64,000 bases of DNA from Psychrobacillus antarcticus (lineage in GTDB: Bacteria; Bacillota; Bacilli; Bacillales_A; Planococcaceae). The translations under genes were made by a program, and so were the position numbers. The stretch lies in NCBI RefSeq assembly GCF_029533155.1, contig NZ_JAIZDB010000037.1, positions 1-64,000 on the forward strand. The letters run 5' to 3'. Every line of letters begins with the position of its first letter. Position 1 is the stretch's first letter. Below the pieces are notes generated by a model, which was not told the DNA's origin, made no database searches, and was given only the letters and a program-made list of their open reading frames with translations. Below are positions 57,533 through 64,000 of the stretch, piece after piece.

Positions 57533-58903
57533 TTGGGTTTGGGACAAAGTAATTATTTGGACATAGCCATACGATTGACAGCGTTTGCTGTCTTAATCGC
57601 ATTCACTGCATTTTTCGTTGCGAGTGAGTTTGCAATAGTAAAGGTAAGAACTACAAGAATTGATCAGCTTATAGCTGAAGGAAATACTAAGGCGATAAAT
57701 GCTAAAAAAGTAGTTTCCAATCTGGATGAATATCTATCTGCCTGTCAGCTCGGAATCACCATAACAGCTTTAGGGCTTGGGTGGCTTGGAGAACCGACAA
57801 TAGAAGCAATATTACATCCTGCATTTACTTATTATGAACTCCCAGAGAGTGTTTCCTCTGTACTTTCATTTATTATTGCATTCTCTCTTGTAACCTATAT
57901 TCATGTAGTTGTAGGAGAGTTAACACCAAAGACTTTTGCCATTCAAAGGTCAGAACAAATTACATTAGCAGTAGCAAAACCACTGATCATTTTTGATAAA
58001 CTTATGTATCCAATTATTCACGGGATGAATGGTTCCGCTCGTTTCTTAGCAACTAAAGTATTTGGTTTAGAGTCAGTTTCCGATTCAGAAGTAGCCCATT
58101 CAGAAGAAGAGCTTCGTATGATTCTTTCCGACAGTTTTAAAGGCGGAGAAATCAATCAAGCCGAGTACAAATACGTGAACAAAATTTTCGAATTTGATGA
58201 TCGTATTGCAAAAGAAATTATGGTTCCACGTACTGAGATAACTTCTATTGATAAAGATTTTACGTTAGATCAAGTATTTCAACTGATTGGTGTGGAACAA
58301 TTTACAAGATATCCAGTAACTGACGGCGATAAAGATCATATTATTGGACTCGTAAATATGAAAAATCTGTTAACGGCATATATTAAAGATCCTACAAATG
58401 CAACTACACCTGTAAGTGATTATATGCAACCAATCATTCGTGTTATTGAGAATATGCCAATCTCCGATTTATTACTTAAAATTCAACGTGAAAGAATTCA
58501 TATGGCTATTTTAATGGACGAATATGGTGGTACTTCAGGACTTGTAACGATTGAAGATATTATCGAAGAAATCGTAGGCGATATACGTGACGAGTTCGAT
58601 ACCGATGAACTTCCGGAAGTTCAAAAGTTAGACGAGAATCATTATATTGTAGATGCTAAAATGTTAATCGAAAATGTGAACGACCTACTAGGTATAGATA
58701 TCGATGAAGAAGATATAGATACAATAGGTGGTTGGTTTATGACAAAAAGCTATGAAACCGTAAAAGGTGAAAAAATTCAACAACAAGGCTATGATTTCAT
58801 GATTAAAGAGATTGATGGACATCATATTCAATACTTAGAAATTATTAAATCTGCTCCGCCAGTTAAAGAAGTGAAAGAAGAAATAGTCGAACAAAAAAAT
58901 TAG
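57533..58903 (+). CDS. CNNM/CBS-domain transporter (HlyC/CorC family), N terminus uncertain
   Basis: A 456-residue protein: CNNM membrane domain (about 8-200, FFVASEFAIVKVRTTRIDQL, SACQLGITITALGLGWLGEP, VGELTPKTFAIQ), paired CBS domains (about 215-345, VPRTEITSID and MAILMDEYGGTSGLVTIEDIIEEI) and a CorC_HlyC domain at the end. Related to MpfA (YhdP), a magnesium exporter. The TTG at 57533 has no ribosome binding site; a strong GGAGGTG at 57504 instead serves an overlapping 11-codon frame MSSPSFGFGTK that stops at 57550. One base less there would fuse both frames to MSSPSFGLGQSNYLDI. Confidence 0.85.
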   Translation: MGLGQSNYLDIAIRLTAFAVLIAFTAFFVASEFAIVKVRTTRIDQLIAEGNTKAINAKKVVSNLDEYLSACQLGITITALGLGWLGEPTIEAILHPAFTYYELPESVSSVLSFIIAFSLVTYIHVVVGELTPKTFAIQRSEQITLAVAKPLIIFDKLMYPIIHGMNGSARFLATKVFGLESVSDSEVAHSEEELRMILSDSFKGGEINQAEYKYVNKIFEFDDRIAKEIMVPRTEITSIDKDFTLDQVFQLIGVEQFTRYPVTDGDKDHIIGLVNMKNLLTAYIKDPTNATTPVSDYMQPIIRVIENMPISDLLLKIQRERIHMAILMDEYGGTSGLVTIEDIIEEIVGDIRDEFDTDELPEVQKLDENHYIVDAKMLIENVNDLLGIDIDEEDIDTIGGWFMTKSYETVKGEKIQQQGYDFMIKEIDGHHIQYLEIIKSAPPVKEVKEEIVEQKN

Positions 58904-58913
58904 GACATATATA

Positions 58914-58941
58914 AAAACGACTCTCATTTGAGGGTCGTTTT
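58914..58941 (+). terminator. terminator of CNNM gene
   Basis: AAAACGACTCTCA and TGAGGGTCGTTTT arms with one G-T pair, 10 bases past the stop codon. Confidence 0.8.
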
Positions 58942-58975
58942 CCTATGTCTATAATTGTTGAAATGAGGAAACATT

Positions 58976-59860
58976 GTGGAGCTATATACAAACTTACGTG
59001 AAGGGGAAAAAGGTGCATGGATAAGTATTGGTATCTATCTAATACTTAGTACTATTAAGCTAACCATTGGTATCTTTGGTTCCTCAGAAGCCTTAAAAGC
59101 AGATGGACTTAATAATTTTACAGATATTATCGCCTCTGTCGCAATATTAATCGGACTGCGTATTTCTCAAAAGCCGCCAGATAGTCATCATCAGTATGGA
59201 CATTTACGTGCAGAAACGATTGCTTCCCTCGTTGCTGCATTTATCATGGCATTTATTGGAATTCAAGTACTTATTCAAGCAATACGACATCTTGTTAATC
59301 CTACTGAAGAAACACCTTCCATGTTAACCGCAATTGTTGGACTAGGTAGTGCAATTATTATGTACATTGTTTATAGATATAATTTACAGCTTGCCAACCG
59401 TATTCATAGTGCGGCTTTAAAAGCTGCTGCTTACGATAATCGCTCCGATGCATTAGTTAGTATTGGTGCGACTATCGGTATAGTCGGATCTATTTTAGGG
59501 TTTCCAATTTTAGACGGAATAACTGCCCTGTTAGTCGGGATAATAATTATCTATACTGCTTATACTATTTTTCATGATGCGGCTTACACACTATCTGACG
59601 GCTTTAATGTGGAGGAAGCGGAGTCCCTCTCCACAATAGTAAGACTCGTCGATGGTGTCGATGAGTTACAAGATTTTAAAGCGAGAATGCATGGAAATTT
59701 GATGTTTGTCGATCTTACTGTAACCGTAGATCCAAATCTGAACGTTATGAATAGCCATCGTATTACAGAGGAAATAGAACAACGAATAATGAAGGTCAAG
59801 CCATTTTCGGTTGTCCTAGTCCACATTGAACCAAATATGGACACGCTTGATGATATGTAA
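58976..59860 (+). CDS. cation diffusion facilitator, probable Mn2+ exporter
   Basis: A 294-residue CDF transporter with six membrane segments (about 15-205) and a cytosolic C-terminal domain (about 210-290). The metal site in segment 2 reads ADGLNNFTDIIAS, and segment 5 has AAYDNRSDALVSIGA, the Asp-rich set typical of manganese exporters such as MneP/MneS rather than the His-containing zinc set. GTG start with TGAGGAA upstream. Lies 70 bases after the CNNM exporter gene, so two divalent-cation exporters are adjacent. Confidence 0.92.
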   Translation: MELYTNLREGEKGAWISIGIYLILSTIKLTIGIFGSSEALKADGLNNFTDIIASVAILIGLRISQKPPDSHHQYGHLRAETIASLVAAFIMAFIGIQVLIQAIRHLVNPTEETPSMLTAIVGLGSAIIMYIVYRYNLQLANRIHSAALKAAAYDNRSDALVSIGATIGIVGSILGFPILDGITALLVGIIIIYTAYTIFHDAAYTLSDGFNVEEAESLSTIVRLVDGVDELQDFKARMHGNLMFVDLTVTVDPNLNVMNSHRITEEIEQRIMKVKPFSVVLVHIEPNMDTLDDM

Positions 59861-59918
59861 GTAATTTTGATGGTCGATCGATTATAGCTCTTCATCTAAT
59901 TTTATATAGAGAAACAAA

Positions 59919-59959
59919 AAGCACGGTGGATCGCATAGTTATTGCGACTCTCCGTGCTT
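59919..59959. terminator. terminator between CDF gene and response regulator
   Basis: AAGCACGG and CCGTGCTT outer arms with an inner TCGCA/TGCGA pairing, between convergent genes; TTCTTTATT follows on the plus strand and TTTTTGTTT on the minus strand. Confidence 0.8.
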
Positions 59960-59961
59960 CT

Positions 59962-60609
59962 TTATTGTCCACTTGGTTCTGTTAATCCATGCTTGACCGC
60001 ATAAAGAGCTGCTTGTGTGCGGTCTTGAACATGTAGCTTGGCAAATATATTGGAAATATGCGTTTTTACTGTTTTCTCAGTAATAAACAAAGAGGATGCT
60101 ATTTCTCGATTACTTTTCCCTTTTGTTAATTCGGATAATACATCCTGCTCCCTAGGTGTTAACGGATGTTCTTCATGTGGACTTGGTACAACTGGCTCCC
60201 ACTCTTTTTCAAGCTGAGTTGTCGCCTCTGGATGTAACGTATTTTCTCCACGCATGAGCTTTCGAATTGCATCGGCCAAGTCATCTGGTTCGATATCCTT
60301 TAGCTGATATCCTGCTGCACCAGCTTTTAAGGCAGGTATCACATGATCTCTATCTGAAAAACTAGTAAGCATTAATATTTTTATTTCAGGATTTGTAGCC
60401 TTTATGTGTTTTGTTGCTTCTATTCCATTCATTACTGGCATGACCAAATCCATTAATATGACATCGGGCTTCAAGCTTGCTGTTAACTGCACAGCTTCTT
60501 CTCCATTAGTTGCCTCACCTACAATATCCATATCCTTTTGCGTTTTCAGAAAAAACATTAAACCTCTTCTTACTACATGATGATCATCTGCAATTAGTAC
60601 ACGTATCAT
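59962..60609 (-). CDS. yhcZ: NarL/LuxR family response regulator YhcZ-like
   Basis: A 215-residue regulator: receiver domain with Asp8-Asp9, phospho-acceptor Asp54 (VILMDLVMPVMNG) and Lys in YQLKDIEPDD, then the LuxR-type helix-turn-helix LTPREQDVLSELTKGKSNREIASSLFITEKTVKTHISNIFAKLHV. The ATG at 60609 follows GGGGGAG by 5 bases; the longer open frame upstream lies inside the kinase gene. Pairs with the GAF-domain kinase upstream. Confidence 0.93.
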   Translation of the reverse strand: MIRVLIADDHHVVRRGLMFFLKTQKDMDIVGEATNGEEAVQLTASLKPDVILMDLVMPVMNGIEATKHIKATNPEIKILMLTSFSDRDHVIPALKAGAAGYQLKDIEPDDLADAIRKLMRGENTLHPEATTQLEKEWEPVVPSPHEEHPLTPREQDVLSELTKGKSNREIASSLFITEKTVKTHISNIFAKLHVQDRTQAALYAVKHGLTEPSGQ

Positions 60610-60620
60610 TATTACTCCCC

Positions 60621-61736
60621 CTAGTAAGGTAATCGCACTAATATTTCTGTTCCTGTTCCCCACTCTGTTACCCAATCCACTGTACCGCCGACAAAATTTG
60701 CTCTATCCTTCATGCTTTGTAAACCGATAGAACGTAATTTTTTAGGTTCTTTCATATGAAATCCACAACCCTCATCTTTCACGACTAACATGACATCAGT
60801 AGTGGTAACTGTTAAATATAGTTCAGCTTGGAGTACACCAGAATGCTTTCGAATATTATTCAATGCTTCCTGCGCAATTCGAAATAGTGTTTCTTCTATA
60901 ATTGCAGGTAAGTTAATAACTCCTTTTACCTTCACTATCAAAGTAAGCCCTAAAATATCTCCATATCCTTTAAGACCTTCGATAATTCCTGACTCCAGCC
61001 CTTTTGGACGTAGCTGCCAAATGAGTGCACGCATTTCTGTTAGAGCTTCCTGTGTTAGATACTGTATTTCTTTAAATGTATCTTTTATTTCCTGTTGCTC
61101 AGTCATTTCTATGCCACCACGAGCAGTTAGGGTGACAGAGAATAGTAATTGGTTAACCGAGTCATGTAAATCTCGTGCAAGTCGGTTACGCTCCTGTACA
61201 AGAGCTACCTGTTGCTCCTGCTTAGTGAGGTAAATGCGCTTAATAGCTGACCCAATCTGAAAGGCTACAGATTCCAGTAAGGCAAGCTCGCCTTCTGAAA
61301 ACCGTATCATGTTTGGAGTCGCAACATTTAATAGTCCGAAGCTTTCTTGCCCTGATTGTAAGGGTACTGTTGCATGATGCGTAATGCCCCCACTATCCTC
61401 ATTACTCATCTTTCCTGCGTTGACAATTCTTTTACACTCAATTATATTCGAGGCTTTTTTTAGCTCGCCTTTTTGAAACCTTGAAACACACCAGCAGCCA
61501 CCTTTTTGCAATTGTCTGCAGTCATTCTGTTTGAGTGCGTTCGGCAAATTTTCGTTTGCAATTAGCTGTTGCTTTCCTTTTTCATCAATAAAAAATATCC
61601 ATCCTGTTTCAAACAAAGTACCTTCTAATAGTTTGTACAATGCTCCTTGTAGCATATTTTCCATTTCAGTTTCTTCATTTAGTAATTCTGCTATTTCTTT
61701 TAGTAATTCAATGTTCGAGAGTTCATTTGTTAGCAT
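60621..61736 (-). CDS. yhcY: GAF-domain histidine kinase with cysteine cluster, YhcY-like
   Basis: A 371-residue cytosolic kinase without membrane segments. The GAF domain (about 25-165) has four cysteines, Cys73, Cys81, Cys83 and Cys101 (DCRQLQKGGCWC ... ECKRI), an arrangement like the Fe-S cluster of AirS/YhcY-type oxygen or redox sensors. Then the HisKA_3 dimerisation part with His191 (LARDLHDSVNQLLFS) and a HATPase domain (EALNNIRKHS, VKDEGCGF). Eleven bases before the regulator gene. No ribosome binding site stands out except GGAGG 3 to 8 bases before the ATG. Confidence 0.93.
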   Translation of the reverse strand: MLTNELSNIELLKEIAELLNEETEMENMLQGALYKLLEGTLFETGWIFFIDEKGKQQLIANENLPNALKQNDCRQLQKGGCWCVSRFQKGELKKASNIIECKRIVNAGKMSNEDSGGITHHATVPLQSGQESFGLLNVATPNMIRFSEGELALLESVAFQIGSAIKRIYLTKQEQQVALVQERNRLARDLHDSVNQLLFSVTLTARGGIEMTEQQEIKDTFKEIQYLTQEALTEMRALIWQLRPKGLESGIIEGLKGYGDILGLTLIVKVKGVINLPAIIEETLFRIAQEALNNIRKHSGVLQAELYLTVTTTDVMLVVKDEGCGFHMKEPKKLRSIGLQSMKDRANFVGGTVDWVTEWGTGTEILVRLPY

Positions 61737-61859
61737 GTAAACTCCTCCAAGTATGTAAATTCATCTATTTTTATATTATCACTTATCCACTACTCGCTGT
61801 AGAATCTGAGCATCATACTTTTGACCGAATAAGACAAATCCGGTCCGATCAAAACCTCC

Positions 61860-62293
61860 GTATGCCGTTGATTTCCGCTCCGGTCGGACGCTTTCCGTGG
61901 GCACGGCTCGAGCCTGTAGTCTCTCCCTCGTGCTGTTCCCACTGGAGTCGCCGACCTGCGCTATAATCAACAATGTCAACTTGAAGTAAACAGATAATTT
62001 AATACAATATTACTTATTAATTCATAGTTAATTTGAAAATAAGCAGTGTTGAAATGGACTCTAGTACAAAAAAGTTTTACTGTCTTCATCTATTGTTGTA
62101 TAGCATGTCCAGTTCACTAGAGATAACAATCGATTTTATCACTCACTAAAATTTATCCAATCTTATCATCCAAGCGATATGCTGTGCCAAATCTTCTAAT
62201 GGAGGACTACACACTAATTGATTGGAGTGGAATGTGTCGACTCCAGCGGGATAAGCGAGAAAGTCGAGACCCCGCAGGTATGCGCTTCAAAGT
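61860..62293. repeat. composite intergenic repeat, copy 5
   Basis: An inverted GC-rich module (TTGATTTCCGCTCC ... ATAATCAAC, about 61868-61971), an AT-rich body of about 240 bases with decayed similarity to copy 1 (TGGACTCTAGTAC, GATTTTATC), and a short direct module (ATTGATTGGAGTG to ACCCCGCAGG, 62217-62279) that breaks off where copy 6 begins. Same design as copy 1. Confidence 0.8.
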
Positions 62294-62965
62294 AAGAAAA
62301 ACCGGGCAAAAAAACGCCCGGTCCTCTAGGATCTAAACCTGTTTCTACTGTTTTCGAAGGGCTTTGTACAGATTTATTGCTAAATAATTACCATTTGATT
62401 TTTTAAAGATGCTGGTCGTGACTGAAGTCACGACCAGCATCTTTTTTCTCGGTAATCTTATGGCTATTAACTGTCCGTCGCCCTTCTACAACTTTTAGAA
62501 ACGGGTTAGATCATTTTTTGGGTAACTAGAGAAAAGATACTATCCTAATAATTGAGGAGGCTCACGAAGATGCAATTTCGTTCGCTATTTCGCTTCTTTA
62601 TTTAGTAAACACTTACTAATTCTCTTTTTACCACTATATAAAAGAAGATCTCATTTCTTCCTCATTTATTCAATAGTCGATTTTATCCCTATATTAACTT
62701 AGTCTACTCTTATCGTCTTAGCGATAAGCTCTGCTAATCTTCTTATCGAGTACTACTCACTTAATTGATTGGAGTGAAAGGTGGCGACTCCAGCGGGATG
62801 AGGGAGACAGATGAGACATCACATCGACGCGCAAGCGACGGTGATGGCTCATCGCTCACCCCGCGGAACGGGTCTACCTGAAACGGAAATCAGTAGTATT
62901 ATTCATTCTTTAAAGTCCCATGAATTCAGTGTACACGGTACATTTTTATATACTTTCTTATCTTT
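62294..62965. repeat. composite intergenic repeat, copy 6
   Basis: Starts with the ACCGGGC-GCCCGGT hairpin, has the terminator hairpin at 62408-62441, the GATGCAATTTCGTTCGC segment and the GC-rich module 62758-62900, in which the interior is replaced by GACAGATGAGACATCAC ... GTGATGGCTCATC, a longer hairpin also found in copy 1. It ends near CTTATCTTTGAAC. Confidence 0.85.
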
Positions 62966-63150
62966 GAACAAAGGCTAAGAGCGCCACCTCGTGTGGCAAC
63001 GCCTTCGTGACCAACTTCCTGTTGGCCTGAGGAGGCTCGGCCTCGCCCGCGGAAAGCGTCCACATGAAACAGAATTCACAGGATTATTCGTTCTCTAAGC
63101 CCCTTGAACCGAGTGTACACTCTGTATTTTTATATATTTTCTTATAAAAA
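62966..63150. repeat. inverted hairpin modules and partial repeat end, copy 7
   Basis: GCCACCTCGTGTGGC, then ACCAACTTCCTGTTGGCC: reverse complement of modules seen in copies 1 and 2. Next GAGGAGGCTCGGCCTCGCCCGCGGAAAGCGTCC and GAATTCACAGGATTATTC, the tail of the GC-rich module, and TTTTTATATATTTTCTTATA. It abuts the terminator of the mutase gene. Confidence 0.75.
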
Positions 63151-63182
63151 AAAAAGGAAAAGCAAGTTTACTTTTCCTTTTT
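63151..63182 (-). terminator. terminator of mutase gene
   Basis: AAAAGGAAAAG and CTTTTCCTTTT arms with an 8-base loop; T-runs on the minus strand. It is 6 bases past the stop codon. Confidence 0.82.
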
Positions 63183-63187
63183 CTCTA

Positions 63188-64000
63188 TTATTCTTTTAAA
63201 TATTGATCCATCTTCAATGAAAAATCATCTTGTAGAGCCTTTAGTTTTTGTGCGCTTTCTGCTTCTGAGCCACTAAGTACGCCGAAGTAATATTTAATCT
63301 TCGGCTCTGTCCCACTTGGTCTTACGCAAACCCATGAGCCGTCTGCTAGGAAGTACTTAATAACATTTGATTTTGGTAGGAATATTTCCTCATCTTTACG
63401 ACCATCCGTGAAAGTTCGAACGGAGTGCAAATAATCCTCCTGGGAAAGAACAGTAATTCCGGCAACTTCCGTAATTCTATTTACACGAACCTGCTCCAGT
63501 AAGTTTTGAATGGCATTCGCACCACTTACTCCTTTTTTCGTAACAGATTGAAGTCCTTCTAAGTAGAAGCCATGTCTTTCATATAACTGAGATAATACAT
63601 CAAGTAGGGTCTTATCTTGTTTTTTAAAATGGGCAGCAGCTTCTACTATCGCGAGCACGCTCTGTACCGCATCTTTATCGCGTGCGAAGTCTTTTATCAA
63701 ATAACCATAACTTTCCTCATAGCCAAATAAAAACTCAAACTCTTTCGTCTCTTCGTATTGCTTTATCTTTTCACCGATAAATTTAAAGCCAGTTAATACA
63801 CTTTCTGTACTTACTCCGTAATATTCAGCAATTACTCGGCCTAAATCAGAAGTAACAATGGTTTTAAAAACACGACCATTTACAGGTATATCCCCTTTTT
63901 TCTTACGCTGTGACATCAAGTATTCGATTAATATAGCCCCGGTTTGATTGCCTGTTAAAAGCTCATATTTAGAAGCCGTTTTAACTGCAATACCTACTCG
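63188..64000 (-). CDS. pgcA: phosphoglucomutase/phosphomannomutase, 3' part (cut by window edge)
   Basis: The C-terminal 270 residues of an alpha-D-phosphohexomutase; the frame runs open to base 64000 (RVGIAVKTASKYELLTGNQTGAILIEYLM at the edge), so the start lies outside the window. Domain 3 shows GNQTGAILIEYL and EFLFGYEESYGYLI (sugar-binding loop), and domain 4 the phosphate-binding loop VRPSGTEPKIKYYFGV. Interconverts glucose-1-phosphate and glucose-6-phosphate for wall teichoic acid and glycolipid precursors. Best match by memory is PgcA (YhxB) of B. subtilis. An internal ATG at 63919 is not the true start. Confidence 0.92.
   Translation of the reverse strand, partial: RVGIAVKTASKYELLTGNQTGAILIEYLMSQRKKKGDIPVNGRVFKTIVTSDLGRVIAEYYGVSTESVLTGFKFIGEKIKQYEETKEFEFLFGYEESYGYLIKDFARDKDAVQSVLAIVEAAAHFKKQDKTLLDVLSQLYERHGFYLEGLQSVTKKGVSGANAIQNLLEQVRVNRITEVAGITVLSQEDYLHSVRTFTDGRKDEEIFLPKSNVIKYFLADGSWVCVRPSGTEPKIKYYFGVLSGSEAESAQKLKALQDDFSLKMDQYLKE

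Noticed and set aside
1-64000. rRNA or tRNA genes
   Set aside because: No cloverleaf-like or rRNA-like sequence was noticed on either strand; a tRNA search program would be decisive.

Overview
The window looks like chromosome of a spore-forming, low-GC member of the Bacillales, most likely Planococcaceae (Psychrobacillus-like; an inference from gene content, not a database match). The conserved backbone follows the Bacillus subtilis yhc/yhe/yha/yhg/yhf neighbourhood: lplJ, yhfH, yhgE-yhgD, hemH-hemE, hmoB, ecsB-ecsA, hit, trpP, yhaH, hpr/scoC, prsA, yhaM-yhaN-yhaO, yhzD-like, yhaR, yheA, yheB, yheE, bmrD-bmrC (yheH-yheI), yhcZ-yhcY and the 3' part of a pgcA-like phosphosugar mutase cut by the right window edge.

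Layout. 1-2.8 kb: an accessory edge with a tyrosine recombinase and an unknown 361-residue protein. 2.9-12.8 kb: lipoate ligase, YhfH, a MarR/nitroreductase/monooxygenase cluster with two matching palindromic operators, the YhgD-YhgE repressor/exporter pair with two operators of equal geometry, and a four-gene operon (beta-propeller lipoprotein, response regulator, histidine kinase, YtkA-like lipoprotein). 13.1-15.9 kb: hemE-hemH and divergent hmoB; hemY is not next to hemH. 15.9-23.5 kb: an accessory block made of an ECF sigma/anti-sigma pair, a YczI-like protein, an unknown membrane-anchored protein, two VOC proteins and a GNAT acetyltransferase. These sit among shared inverted termini (core CTTATTNAACTAAC / GTTAGTTNAATAAG) and three copies, two full-length and one truncated, of an ORF-less group II intron-like RNA. 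23.5-36 kb: ecs, hit, trpP with a TRAP-type triplet site over its ribosome binding site, hpr, prsA and the SbcCD-like yhaO-yhaN-yhaM operon. 36-38.7 kb: repeats and a second PrsA-like foldase. 38.8-44.9 kb: a two-component system beside a VTC-domain / DUF4956 / carbohydrate-binding lipoprotein triad. 45-56 kb: yhaR, yheA, yheB, two ferritin-like proteins, an MFS transporter and the heterodimeric ABC exporter BmrCD behind a leader peptide and attenuator. 56-64 kb: chromate transporter, CNNM/CBS exporter, CDF transporter, YhcYZ-like redox two-component system and the mutase.

A striking feature is a family of 0.4-1 kb non-coding composite repeats at 36.0-37.7, 46.1-46.8, 51.5-52.3 and 61.9-63.1 kb, with a decayed copy near 13.0 kb. 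They share an ordered set of modules: a CCGGGC hairpin, a strong intrinsic terminator hairpin, a long AT-rich body, and a GC-rich imperfect palindrome beginning ATTGATTGGAGTG and ending GGAAATCA with swappable internal hairpins. Several open frames in these repeats are spurious.

The best candidates for something undescribed are the cassette-like block at 15.9-23.5 kb with its introns, and the modular repeat family. Regulation readable from sequence includes the TRAP site of trpP, the BmrCD attenuator, and palindromic operators for MarR, TetR (YhgD) and Xre regulators.
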